Positions 1-5,280 of a stretch of 5,280 bases of DNA are shown piece by piece (position 1 is the stretch's first letter; each line of letters begins with the position of its first letter). The notes beneath the pieces were generated by a model. The model saw only the letters and a program-made list of their open reading frames with translations. It had not been told where the DNA came from and did not search any database. Source of the DNA: Myxococcales bacterium (GTDB lineage Bacteria > Myxococcota_A > Bradymonadia > Bradymonadales > Bradymonadaceae); assembly GCA_007120615.1 (NCBI GenBank), contig SKNI01000475.1, positions 1 through 5,280 of the forward strand, given 5' to 3'. Both the position numbers and the translations under genes were made by a program.

Positions 1-86
1 CCCGCCGGTAGTTATGCTACGGTAGTGCTTCGAGAGTTCATGGAGCCAGCGTAGACGACCTGCGTAAACGAAAAGATACAAGAAGC

Positions 87-134
87 TTGGAGCTTTCGGG
101 GGTGCAGGGTTATGATGGCAACCGAGCGTATAAT
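87..134 (+). promoter_or_regulatory. Candidate tandem promoter region upstream of the TPR-like gene
   Basis: Two -10-like hexamers lie 18 bases apart. TATGAT at 111-116 (5 of 6 consensus bases) has a weak -35-like TTGGAG at 87-92, 18 bases upstream. TATAAT at 129-134 is a perfect -10 match but has no recognisable -35 at the usual distance and no extended TG. Transcripts would start near 123 or 141, downstream of the TTG at 87 but upstream of the GTG at 177, which favours the shorter coding region. This is motif matching by eye in an organism whose sigma factor preferences are unknown. Confidence 0.35.
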
Positions 135-164
135 GGGAATGCTCCCGGAAACGGAGCGAAATAC

Positions 165-170
165 GAGAGG
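165..170 (+). promoter_or_regulatory. Ribosome binding site that decides the start of the first gene
   Basis: GAGAGG sits six bases before the GTG at 177, an ideal Shine-Dalgarno spacing. The upstream in-frame TTG at 87 has only a short purine-rich stretch (AAGAAG, 80-85) directly against it, with no spacer. The 30 extra residues it would add are Gly/Asn-rich and unlike the helical domain that begins right after 177. This supports starting the protein at 177. Confidence 0.6.
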
Positions 171-176
171 ATTTTC

Positions 177-1811
177 GTGAGTCAAGGCAGCCTGACGGAG
201 TTGGACCCGGAAGCATTTCTGGATCTGATATCGCAATGTGGTTTGAAGCTCAAAGAGTTGGACCTCGCCAAATTAGCTCGCCAGAAGTTGGTGGAGCCCT
301 GGCAGCGCGATGAAGAAAATAGCTATTATACCGAGTTGCACCTCTTTTTGGTGGCCCGCTATCTGGAGGCGGTGAGTCCCGTTCAGCATTCCTGGGGGAA
401 GGAGTCTTCGGAGATCTCTCTGGAAGGCGTCCGGGAGCTTGGACAGCAGCTCAATCATATTCTCGATACCGCCGCGGCAGAGTCGCCAGGAGAGCTCGAT
501 CGAAAAATTCGGGAATTCATGATGGAGCTGGAGCGATTTCTGGCGCGCATCGATCCCTTCGGTCCCCTGGGCGATATCTTTGATCTGTTGCGGCCGCAGA
601 TTCGAAAGGAGATCAAAAATAGTGGCCGGCTCTACCTGGAGTTGCGCCGGGCCGCCACCCAGGTTGCGCTTCGGCTGGAGGGCGACGCTGGGGAAGACAA
701 CCCGATGACCCAGCCGATGTTCATCGTCGAATCCACGGCGATGCTCTCCGACAAAGATCTGCGCTCCACACAGGTGATCGATGAGTCCGTGGGCGAAACC
801 TCTGCGGCCGCCAAGCAGGCGATCGATGAGGTTCTTTCAGCGGCATCGGAGGCCTCCGACGAGAAGCCTCCTCGCTCTTCCAGACCTCCCCGAGAGATGG
901 CAAAAGTACCTCCCACACCGACGGAGGAGGAAGACCAGAGAGATACGGATGTTTTGAAAGCCTCCGAGGTTCAAGATAAGGCAATGGGGCTGCACGAAGA
1001 GTCCTCCGAGCCCATCGTTCTTTTAGAAGAGGAGATCTCCGAAGCCGAACTCCCCGCCGCAGAGATCATCGAGGAAGAGGAGTTTTCCCGAGACGTGCCA
1101 ACGCAGCGGACCAAGGACCTGTCGAATCGACTGAAGTCGCTTCGAAAACAGGACGGAAAACAGGGCGAGCCACCCACGACTCCGCAGGCGAAGGGGATAT
1201 CGGATATTGCGAAACGGATCGCCGACCTCAATAAGCGGCGCGAGGTCTATCTCAAGAATCAAGAGTGGCAGCAGTTGGCCGACCTTTACGAGGACGGAAT
1301 GGAGCTCTTCTCGGAGGCCGCCGAGCGTCAACAAGTCTATCTGGTGCTCGCGATGTTATATGAGGTGAAGCTCCGCAAGAAGGATCTAGCCTTTAGCGCA
1401 TTTGCCAATGCCTGGGGTGAGCGTGAGGTTGCGGCGGGTCAGGCCAAGGCCCTGGAAGGTTTGCAACGCCTTGGCCGGGCGTCCAGTCTTCAGCAACGCT
1501 ACGTAGAGTGGCTTCAAGAACAGCTAAAGCTGGACCTGGCCACCACAGATGCGGCCCGATTGCAAAAAGAGTTGGCCCTGGCATTATTTGCCGATCAGAA
1601 ATACGACGCCTCCTTCTCGGGGTACGCCGCATTCCTTCAGAAGGAGCCTGATGAGGCCATCACCGCCGATAGTCTGACCCAGTTACAGCGCCTCGGTGAA
1701 CACGTCGAGCCGACTGAGATGGATTCCTTTCTGGAGACGATTCTCGAGCTGAAATTAAAAGACGAGACTCGAGAAGTAATCGAAGAGTTTATGGAAGTCA
1801 CAACTGATTGA
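177..1811 (+). CDS. Unrecognised protein: helical N-domain, acidic disordered middle, TPR-like C-domain
   Basis: Function is not recognised. From the GTG at 177 the protein has 544 residues, with no signal peptide or membrane segment, so it is probably cytoplasmic. Residues 5-170 are mostly helical. The part around residues 28-65 (ending YYTELHLFLVARYLEA) vaguely resembles a MerR-like winged helix, but I cannot confirm this. Residues 171-330 are Glu/Ser/Pro-rich and look disordered. They carry short motifs starting at T187 (TAMLSDKDL), T198 (TQVIDESV), T257 (TDVLKASEV) and T309 (TQRTKDL), which resemble motifs in the next gene's product. Residues 341-510 form amphipathic helix pairs with aromatic/Leu/Ala spacing typical of TPR or HAT repeats (for example W364 QQLADLYEDG, then LAMLYEVKL and ALALFADQKY), pointing to protein-protein interaction. 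An upstream in-frame TTG at 87 would give 574 residues but is less well supported. The acidic Glu-rich middle is a compositional feature, not a sign of transfer. The reading frame is secure; the role is unknown, and a scaffold or adaptor is inference. Confidence 0.85.
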   Translation: MSQGSLTELDPEAFLDLISQCGLKLKELDLAKLARQKLVEPWQRDEENSYYTELHLFLVARYLEAVSPVQHSWGKESSEISLEGVRELGQQLNHILDTAAAESPGELDRKIREFMMELERFLARIDPFGPLGDIFDLLRPQIRKEIKNSGRLYLELRRAATQVALRLEGDAGEDNPMTQPMFIVESTAMLSDKDLRSTQVIDESVGETSAAAKQAIDEVLSAASEASDEKPPRSSRPPREMAKVPPTPTEEEDQRDTDVLKASEVQDKAMGLHEESSEPIVLLEEEISEAELPAAEIIEEEEFSRDVPTQRTKDLSNRLKSLRKQDGKQGEPPTTPQAKGISDIAKRIADLNKRREVYLKNQEWQQLADLYEDGMELFSEAAERQQVYLVLAMLYEVKLRKKDLAFSAFANAWGEREVAAGQAKALEGLQRLGRASSLQQRYVEWLQEQLKLDLATTDAARLQKELALALFADQKYDASFSGYAAFLQKEPDEAITADSLTQLQRLGEHVEPTEMDSFLETILELKLKDETREVIEEFMEVTTD

Positions 1812-1827
1812 CAAAACGACTGTTTTG
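1812..1827. repeat. Perfect 6-bp inverted repeat right after the stop codon, overlapping a -35 box
   Basis: CAAAAC and GTTTTG flank a four-base GACT loop, one base after the preceding TGA. The right arm overlaps the -35-like TTGACT at 1825-1830. A second TTGACA at 1808-1813 overlaps the left arm and the stop codon but has no matching -10. The stem is AT-rich with only two GC pairs and the following T-rich run is interrupted (ACTTTTCG), so it is at best a weak terminator. An operator for a dimeric repressor is an alternative. Confidence 0.4.
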
Positions 1828-1854
1828 ACTTTTCGTGGGTTCCTAAACTATGGT
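1825..1854 (+). promoter_or_regulatory. Candidate sigma70-type promoter for the zinc-ribbon gene
   Basis: TTGACT (1825-1830; 5 of 6 to TTGACA) and TATGGT (1849-1854; 4 of 6 to TATAAT) are separated by 18 bases. Transcription would start near 1861, giving an unusually long leader of about 130 bases before the GTG at 1991. Its position just after the previous stop suggests the second gene can be transcribed independently of the first. Confidence 0.5.
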
Positions 1855-1883
1855 AGCAACCGTGTATTTGAACCATTTGCAGC

Positions 1884-1978
1884 GGGTTTGCTTGCAGAAC
1901 CCATGCAGTGACTGCAAGTGGGAATGACGATTCCCACGGTGCTGAATTTCCGGACGGCAGAAAAACAACCGTCCTGCC
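1884..1978 (+). promoter_or_regulatory. Structured leader of the zinc-ribbon gene with overlapping inverted repeats
   Basis: Five inverted repeats are packed into about 95 bases. GGGTT/AACCC is at 1884-1888 and 1898-1902. CTTGCAG/CTGCAAG is at 1891-1897 and 1912-1918. TGCAG/CTGCA is at 1904-1908 and 1912-1916. GTGGGAAT/ATTCCCAC is at 1918-1925 and 1930-1937 (perfect 8 bp, 4-base loop). GGACGG/CCGTCC is at 1952-1957 and 1969-1974, with an overlapping alternative GGCAG/CTGCC. The second and third exclude each other, and the second also interlocks with the first. No T-run follows the 8-bp hairpin, so it is not an ordinary intrinsic terminator. No known riboswitch class is recognised. Operator DNA, a protein-binding leader or an RNA switch are all possible. 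Confidence 0.4.
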
Positions 1979-1979
1979 T

Positions 1980-1984
1980 AGGAG
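1980..1984 (+). promoter_or_regulatory. Ribosome binding site of the zinc-ribbon gene
   Basis: AGGAG lies six bases before the GTG at 1991, fixing that start. The bases AGGA can pair with TCCT at 1972-1975 (four-base loop), and that TCCT overlaps the right arm of the GGACGG/CCGTCC hairpin. Access to this site could therefore depend on which leader helix forms. Confidence 0.65.
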
Positions 1985-1990
1985 TTCCTG

Positions 1991-4285
1991 GTGAGAGTTT
2001 GTCCATCCTGTAATACGCGAGTCGCAGATGCTGTGAAGTCTTGTCCCAGTTGCGGACATCGGTTCGCGGAGCGACAAGTAAAAAAAACGATGATGGGGAT
2101 TCCTGGACTGCTGGACGAGGAGAGTCAAAAGGGCGCCAGGAAGGAAGATGAGCCGGCCGCCAAACAGACGCTTTTCGGGTTGCCGGCTATCACCGAGGAA
2201 GAAGAGGCGGATGATCCGGGAATGAAGACCGAAATGGTCTCCATGGATGACCTCCCTTTCGACCCTGCCAGTCTGGACCTGGGGCTCGATGATGATGAGG
2301 AGGATGACTCGACGCGTCAGGTAGGCACGAAGAAGTTGGCGGGAGCGTTGAGAAAAAAGATGTCGAAGGGCGACGTAAAGTCGACGTCTTTTGGTATGCC
2401 CTCACCCTTTCAGGACGAAAAGGCGAGCCCCAAGGCCACGGCGTTTGGAATCCCCTCCCCGCAGGGAAGTGGTCAGGAGACCGATTCGGAGGCCGACGCA
2501 GAATCGGCGTGGGGACTGGGGATGGAGTCGTCGGGTGGTATGTCCACCCAGATTGTTTCACCGGACGCTTTAAATCTGGCAGGGAACGAGTCCGGCAAGG
2601 GAGGTTCGATGTCAGTCCCCTCTAAGACGGGGGGAGAGCGCCCGGAATATCGCACCTTGATGGGGATGTCCCTTGAAGACCAGGATCTGGAGAACGCTGG
2701 TGCGATGCACCGGGGAGGCTCCTCGGAGGAAGAACCCTACGATGATGCACCTACTCAGGCATTGTCAGCCGATGATCTGGCCGCCTTCGATCAGAGCGTG
2801 GGTATTCCCGGGCCCACAGACGGGCCGAATCGGGTGAGTATGCCCACGCCGGTGGCGCAATCCGAAGATGATTCCAAGACCGCAGTCCTCTCGGGGGCCA
2901 CCGACCTCAGTAAGTTTCAATTGCCCAGGCCCTCGGGAGGAGTGGAGTCTCCGAAAAAAGTACAACAACGTCAGGACGAGGGCGGCACCGGCAATGAGAG
3001 CGACTTTAAGAAGAACCGCGACACCCCGCGAAGTGGCGTGTTTCGGGTCCCAAAGAAGCGCTCTGGTACGCCACCGAAAGGGGATAGGGAACCGCAGTCC
3101 GATCGATTCGATGACACCGGAGTGACCGGTACAGGCACTTATAGTGTGGGTAAATCGAATACCGGAACGCAACGGGAGTCGCCGTTTAATACGGGCTCTC
3201 AACAAGGGGAGGGCCCGAATCTGGATGGGCCGCTTGCCGGCGGGGGAACAGCGCGAACGAGTTTCCCCACAGCCGGCACTGCTCAGGAGGAGGAGGAGAA
3301 GACGGTCATAAAGACCGCCGAGGAACTGGCCGGCGGACCGGGAGGTAGCTCGACGATTAAGGGAAGGCCGCCGTTATCGTCACCAACGCCGAGGGATTCG
3401 CAATCGGGGACCGGCGCTCCCCAGACGGGCCCCCGATTTGCTCTGGGTGCCTCGTCAAAAGAGTCTCCATCGGAGCATACGAGCCAACCGGATTCAAAAC
3501 CGGCGTGGCCGGTGCGAGAGTCGCGACCGGCAAGACCGGCACATCAGGAACAGGTAGAAGAGGCAGCGTGGCCGGTGCAAGAATCGAAACCGGCAAAACC
3601 GGCGGGTCAGGAACAGGTCGAAGAGGCAGCGTGGCCGGTGCAAGAGTCTCAACCGGCGCAGCCAGCGCAACCAGCACAACCAGCACAACCAGCGCAACCG
3701 GCGCAACCAGCGCAACCAGCGCAGCCAGCGCAACCGGCGCAGCCAGCACAACCAGCACAACCAGCACAACCAGCGTCACACGGCGATTTCGGCGCTCAAC
3801 CGGCGCAACAACCACAACCGGTTCCACAACCATCGTCACACGGCGACTTCGGCGCTCAACCCATGGACCTGGGCTCACGTATGGCGCAGCCCGATGTGCC
3901 AGCTTCTCCGGCAGCGGAGTCGACTTTAGATGCCGGAACCTCGGCGCTGAATCTGGTTCAAAAGGGGCTGGGTGTCCTGGGCGGAGTCGTGTTGATCGCG
4001 ACCACCGCACTGATTGCGGCGATGCACGGGCTGCCAGAGGAGCCTGTGGCACTTTTATTTACCGCCCTTCCCGTCGCGTTAGGGCTGGCCGCCGTAGGGA
4101 TCGGGGCGGTGCCGGTCTCGCAAAAATTTCGCTCCGCAGGCTTCGGTCTTGTGGCGGTGATGGCTCTTCTCGGCCTGGTCGCCGGGCTGGCCGTGGGATT
4201 CGGCACCATTCTGGCGGTGGGGCAATTTGCCGGAGGAGCATTTCTTCTGGTTGCCGCAGCGTTTCCCTTGCTGTTGCGCGGGTAG
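1991..4285 (+). CDS. Zinc-ribbon protein with long disordered region, QPA repeats and four C-terminal membrane helices
   Basis: 764 residues, GTG start behind a good ribosome binding site. Residues 4-21 hold two CPSC knuckles (C4, C7, C18, C21) spaced as in a small zinc ribbon, so the N-terminus binds metal and is most likely cytoplasmic. Residues 30-500 are Gly/Ser/Pro/Asp/Glu-rich and look disordered. Embedded in them are five T-x-[MF]-G-[ILM]-[PS] motifs (T33, T60, T132, T150, T222) and five T-x-h-h-type motifs, where h is hydrophobic (T80, T186, T255, T297, T438). Residues 505-624 are a Pro-rich repeat tract: 21-residue AWPV-ES units, 14 QPA triplets at 554-595, then SHGDFGAQP twice. Four hydrophobic helices follow at about 658-680, 686-708, 716-738 and 740-762, with the C-terminus ending LLLRG. 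The family is not recognised beyond the zinc ribbon. Tethering of a flexible, possibly phosphorylated cytoplasmic scaffold to the inner membrane is inference. Zinc-ribbon plus disordered plus membrane architectures are common in Myxococcota. The gene precedes lysC by 50 bases. Confidence 0.9.
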   Translation: MRVCPSCNTRVADAVKSCPSCGHRFAERQVKKTMMGIPGLLDEESQKGARKEDEPAAKQTLFGLPAITEEEEADDPGMKTEMVSMDDLPFDPASLDLGLDDDEEDDSTRQVGTKKLAGALRKKMSKGDVKSTSFGMPSPFQDEKASPKATAFGIPSPQGSGQETDSEADAESAWGLGMESSGGMSTQIVSPDALNLAGNESGKGGSMSVPSKTGGERPEYRTLMGMSLEDQDLENAGAMHRGGSSEEEPYDDAPTQALSADDLAAFDQSVGIPGPTDGPNRVSMPTPVAQSEDDSKTAVLSGATDLSKFQLPRPSGGVESPKKVQQRQDEGGTGNESDFKKNRDTPRSGVFRVPKKRSGTPPKGDREPQSDRFDDTGVTGTGTYSVGKSNTGTQRESPFNTGSQQGEGPNLDGPLAGGGTARTSFPTAGTAQEEEEKTVIKTAEELAGGPGGSSTIKGRPPLSSPTPRDSQSGTGAPQTGPRFALGASSKESPSEHTSQPDSKPAWPVRESRPARPAHQEQVEEAAWPVQESKPAKPAGQEQVEEAAWPVQESQPAQPAQPAQPAQPAQPAQPAQPAQPAQPAQPAQPAQPAQPASHGDFGAQPAQQPQPVPQPSSHGDFGAQPMDLGSRMAQPDVPASPAAESTLDAGTSALNLVQKGLGVLGGVVLIATTALIAAMHGLPEEPVALLFTALPVALGLAAVGIGAVPVSQKFRSAGFGLVAVMALLGLVAGLAVGFGTILAVGQFAGGAFLLVAAAFPLLLRG
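2080..2087 (+). other. Run of eight A in a dnaX-like slippery phase inside the zinc-ribbon gene
   Basis: The codons read GTA AAA AAA ACG (residues 30-33), so the heptamer A-AAA-AAA is in the same phase as the dnaX -1 slippery site. GGAG at 2068-2071 lies eight bases upstream and could act as a stimulator. A -1 shift would add 21 residues and stop at the TGA at 2149-2151, giving about 53 residues that retain the complete zinc ribbon. No clear downstream hairpin is seen, so this is only a possibility. Confidence 0.2.
3506..3667 (+). repeat. 63-bp tandem repeat (2 full and 1 partial copy) in the zinc-ribbon gene
   Basis: Copies begin at 3506, 3569 and 3632, each starting with the TGG codon of the motif WPV-ES. 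The first two differ at about nine of 63 bases. Each encodes WPV-x-ES, then two x-P-A triplets, then a QEQVEEA linker; the third copy runs straight into the QPA array. The two variable residues change together from copy to copy: Arg/Arg (512, 515), Lys/Lys (533, 536), Gln/Gln (554, 557). Confidence 0.9.
3650..3775 (+). repeat. Fourteen 9-bp repeats encoding (Gln-Pro-Ala)14
   Basis: The unit is CA(A/G)CC(A/G)GC(A/G), repeated 14 times without interruption and in frame; variation is only at third codon positions, so every unit is QPA. Units 1-5 and 10-14 are nearly identical as 45-base blocks, differing at one base, which suggests block duplication on top of single-unit expansion. The product is a flexible Pro-rich, probably extended linker leading toward the membrane helices. 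Length variation between strains would be expected. Confidence 0.95.
3776..3862 (+). repeat. Duplicated 27-bp segment encoding SHGDFGAQP
   Basis: The segments at 3776-3802 and 3836-3862 lie exactly 60 bases apart and differ at two bases, GAT versus GAC and CCG versus CCC, both silent. Both encode SHGDFGAQP (residues 596-604 and 616-624) and are separated by a short Gln/Pro-rich spacer. They form the last part of the repeat tract before the membrane region. Confidence 0.85.
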
Positions 4286-4335
4286 AGAACCTCGAGCTGG
4301 GTCCCAATGACGAACGATAGCGAAGAATTGAGCCT

Positions 4336-5280
4336 GTGAGCACCATTTTAGTACAAAAATATGGCGGATCGTCGCTGGCGAGCTTAGACCATGTGCGTCG
4401 GGTCGCAGAAAAAATCGTAGCCACCCGCGAGGAAGGCTATGATCTGGTGGTAGTGGTCTCCGCCATGGGAGCGACCACCGATGATCTTCTGGAGATGGCT
4501 CAAGAGTTGGCCACCAACCCGTCGCGTCGGGAGCTGGATATGCTTCTGTCGGTGGGAGAGCGGATTTCGATGGCGTTGATGTCCATCGCCATCCAGGACC
4601 GTGGACATGAAGCGGTGAGTCTGACGGGGTCGCAATGCGGTATCATCACCACCCACAGCCACGCCAACGCTCGGATCATGGACGTACGCCCGTTTCGGGT
4701 TCAAGACGAATTGGCCCAGGGAAAGATCGTCATCGTCGCCGGATATCAGGGGGCCAGCTATCGGCGCGACGTCACCACTCTGGGGCGCGGAGGAAGCGAC
4801 ACGACCGCCGTGGCTCTGGCCGGCGCTCTGGGGGCGGAGGCCTGCGAGATCTACAGCGACGTAGACGGGGTCTATAGCGCCGATCCCCGGGTGGTCTTGA
4901 GCGCCCGGCAGCTGGAGAGTTTGAGCTATGTGGAGATGCAAGAGATGGCGCGCTCCGGAGCCCGGGTATTAAATGAGGAGGCCGTCGAATTTGCCAGACG
5001 AGCCAAGATCGCGCTCTACGCTAGAAGTACTCACAGCCAGGACGGGCGGGGCACGGTGGTTCGGGTGGATCTGCCCCGCGACGAGTTGGAGCGAGCCGAG
5101 TCGCGCTGTCCTGCAGTCGCAATCAGTCATGTCGACGAGGGGCTGTGGATTCTGGCGGCAGAGAGCGCCGACGCCGTGGTCAAATCGCTCCAGAACCACC
5201 AATGTGTCGTCGCAGATTGGTCACCGGGGGCCAGAGTTGAGATCTTTTTGGGTCTTCAGGATATCCACGGAGACGATGCA
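4336..5280 (+). CDS. lysC: Aspartate kinase, 3' end beyond the window
   Basis: Phosphorylates L-aspartate with ATP to 4-phospho-L-aspartate, the first step toward lysine, threonine, methionine and diaminopimelate; cytoplasmic. The window shows 315 of an expected 400 or so residues. Amino acid kinase motifs are in order: KYGGSS (8-13), VVSAMG-TTDD (40-50), LLSVGE (70-75), SLTG-Q-GI (95-103), NARI (111-114), GRGGSDTTA (150-158), [13 protein letters not shown] (173-185) and ARSGARVL (205-212). After VL, the usual HPR-type residues are replaced by NEEAVEFA. Residues from about 258 should start the regulatory ACT region, but the familiar DKPG-A signature is not visible. The GTG at 4336 is the first usable start after an in-frame TAG at 4318; its ribosome binding site is weak (GAAGAA, 4322-4327). 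It follows the zinc-ribbon gene by 50 bases with no visible terminator, so read-through is likely. The kinase assignment is firm; the allosteric behaviour is uncertain. Confidence 0.95.
   Translation, partial: MSTILVQKYGGSSLASLDHVRRVAEKIVATREEGYDLVVVVSAMGATTDDLLEMAQELATNPSRRELDMLLSVGERISMALMSIAIQDRGHEAVSLTGSQCGIITTHSHANARIMDVRPFRVQDELAQGKIVIVAGYQGASYRRDVTTLGRGGSDTTAVALAGALGAEACEIYSDVDGVYSADPRVVLSARQLESLSYVEMQEMARSGARVLNEEAVEFARRAKIALYARSTHSQDGRGTVVRVDLPRDELERAESRCPAVAISHVDEGLWILAAESADAVVKSLQNHQCVVADWSPGARVEIFLGLQDIHGDDA

Noticed and set aside
1..86. End of an upstream gene or a terminator
   Set aside because: No coding frame can be argued for in so short a stretch. The imperfect stem around 5-22 (CCGGTAG/CTACGG) needs a bulge and has no T-run.
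1850..1927. 25-codon reading frame in the leader (ATG at 1850, TGA inside the 8-bp hairpin, contains CSDC)
   Set aside because: The ATG overlaps the proposed -10 box and so would lie upstream of the transcription start, and no ribosome binding site is visible. A leader peptide is not supported.
1918..1937. Perfect 8-bp hairpin as an intrinsic terminator
   Set aside because: The sequence after the stem is CGGTGCTGAATTTC, without the T-run expected of a rho-independent terminator.
1637..2128. Antisense open frame of 163 codons across the intergenic region
   Set aside because: It is antisense to both flanking genes, has no domain-like composition and no evident ribosome binding site.
3506..3862. 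CRISPR-like array
   Set aside because: The repeats are in-frame coding units of 9, 63 and 27 bases without unique spacers of constant length, so they are protein tandem repeats.
3357..4052. Antisense open frame of 231 codons
   Set aside because: It arises because the 9-bp repeats lack stop codons on the reverse strand. The product is Val/Leu/Ala/Pro low complexity with no recognisable start signal.
3505..4320. Long alternative open frame (271 codons) on the + strand over the repeat tract
   Set aside because: It is out of frame with the zinc-ribbon gene and translates to Thr/Gly/Arg-rich low complexity, an artefact of the GC-rich repeats. The gene's own frame has the membrane helices and a proper start.
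4286..4335. Terminator or promoter between the zinc-ribbon gene and lysC
   Set aside because: No hairpin with a T-run and no paired -35/-10 elements could be found; CTCGAG is only a six-base palindrome.

Overview
The window carries three genes, all on the + strand, from what looks like a GC-rich deltaproteobacterial-type genome. The best guess is Myxococcota or Bradymonadales. This rests on protein style: a zinc-ribbon N-terminus followed by hundreds of disordered acidic residues sprinkled with short T-x-x-G and T-x-h-h-S motifs (h = hydrophobic), and a TPR-like partner protein. It does not rest on a marker gene, so the taxonomic call is moderate.

Layout: 1-176 is a non-coding upstream stretch with two -10-like boxes (TATGAT, TATAAT) and a good ribosome binding site. 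177-1811 encodes an unrecognised 544-residue cytoplasmic protein: helical N-domain, disordered acidic middle, TPR-like C-domain. 1812-1990 is a 179-base intergenic region with a small perfect inverted repeat, a plausible sigma70-type promoter and about 100 bases of leader rich in inverted repeats, two of which overlap and exclude each other. 1991-4285 encodes a 764-residue zinc-ribbon protein with a very long disordered region, a Pro-rich repeat tract (14 QPA units encoded by 9-bp repeats) and four predicted C-terminal membrane helices. After a 50-base gap, 4336-5280 encodes the first 315 residues of an aspartate kinase (lysC-like), which runs off the right edge of the window.

How they may work together: only the aspartate kinase has a clear biochemical role (first step of the Asp-derived amino acid pathway). 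The first two genes are not recognised. However, their disordered regions share a short motif, roughly T-x-[AIMV]-[ILV]-[SK]-x-x-[DE]-L, found several times in each protein. The zinc-ribbon protein additionally carries five T-x-[MF]-G-[ILM]-[PS] motifs. Many of these Thr residues have a hydrophobic residue at +3, which resembles ligands of FHA domains (phosphothreonine readers). A regulatory scaffold pair controlled by Ser/Thr kinases is therefore the most interesting hypothesis here. It is inference only: no kinase or FHA domain lies in the window. The 50-base gap and lack of a visible terminator suggest lysC may be read through from the zinc-ribbon gene.
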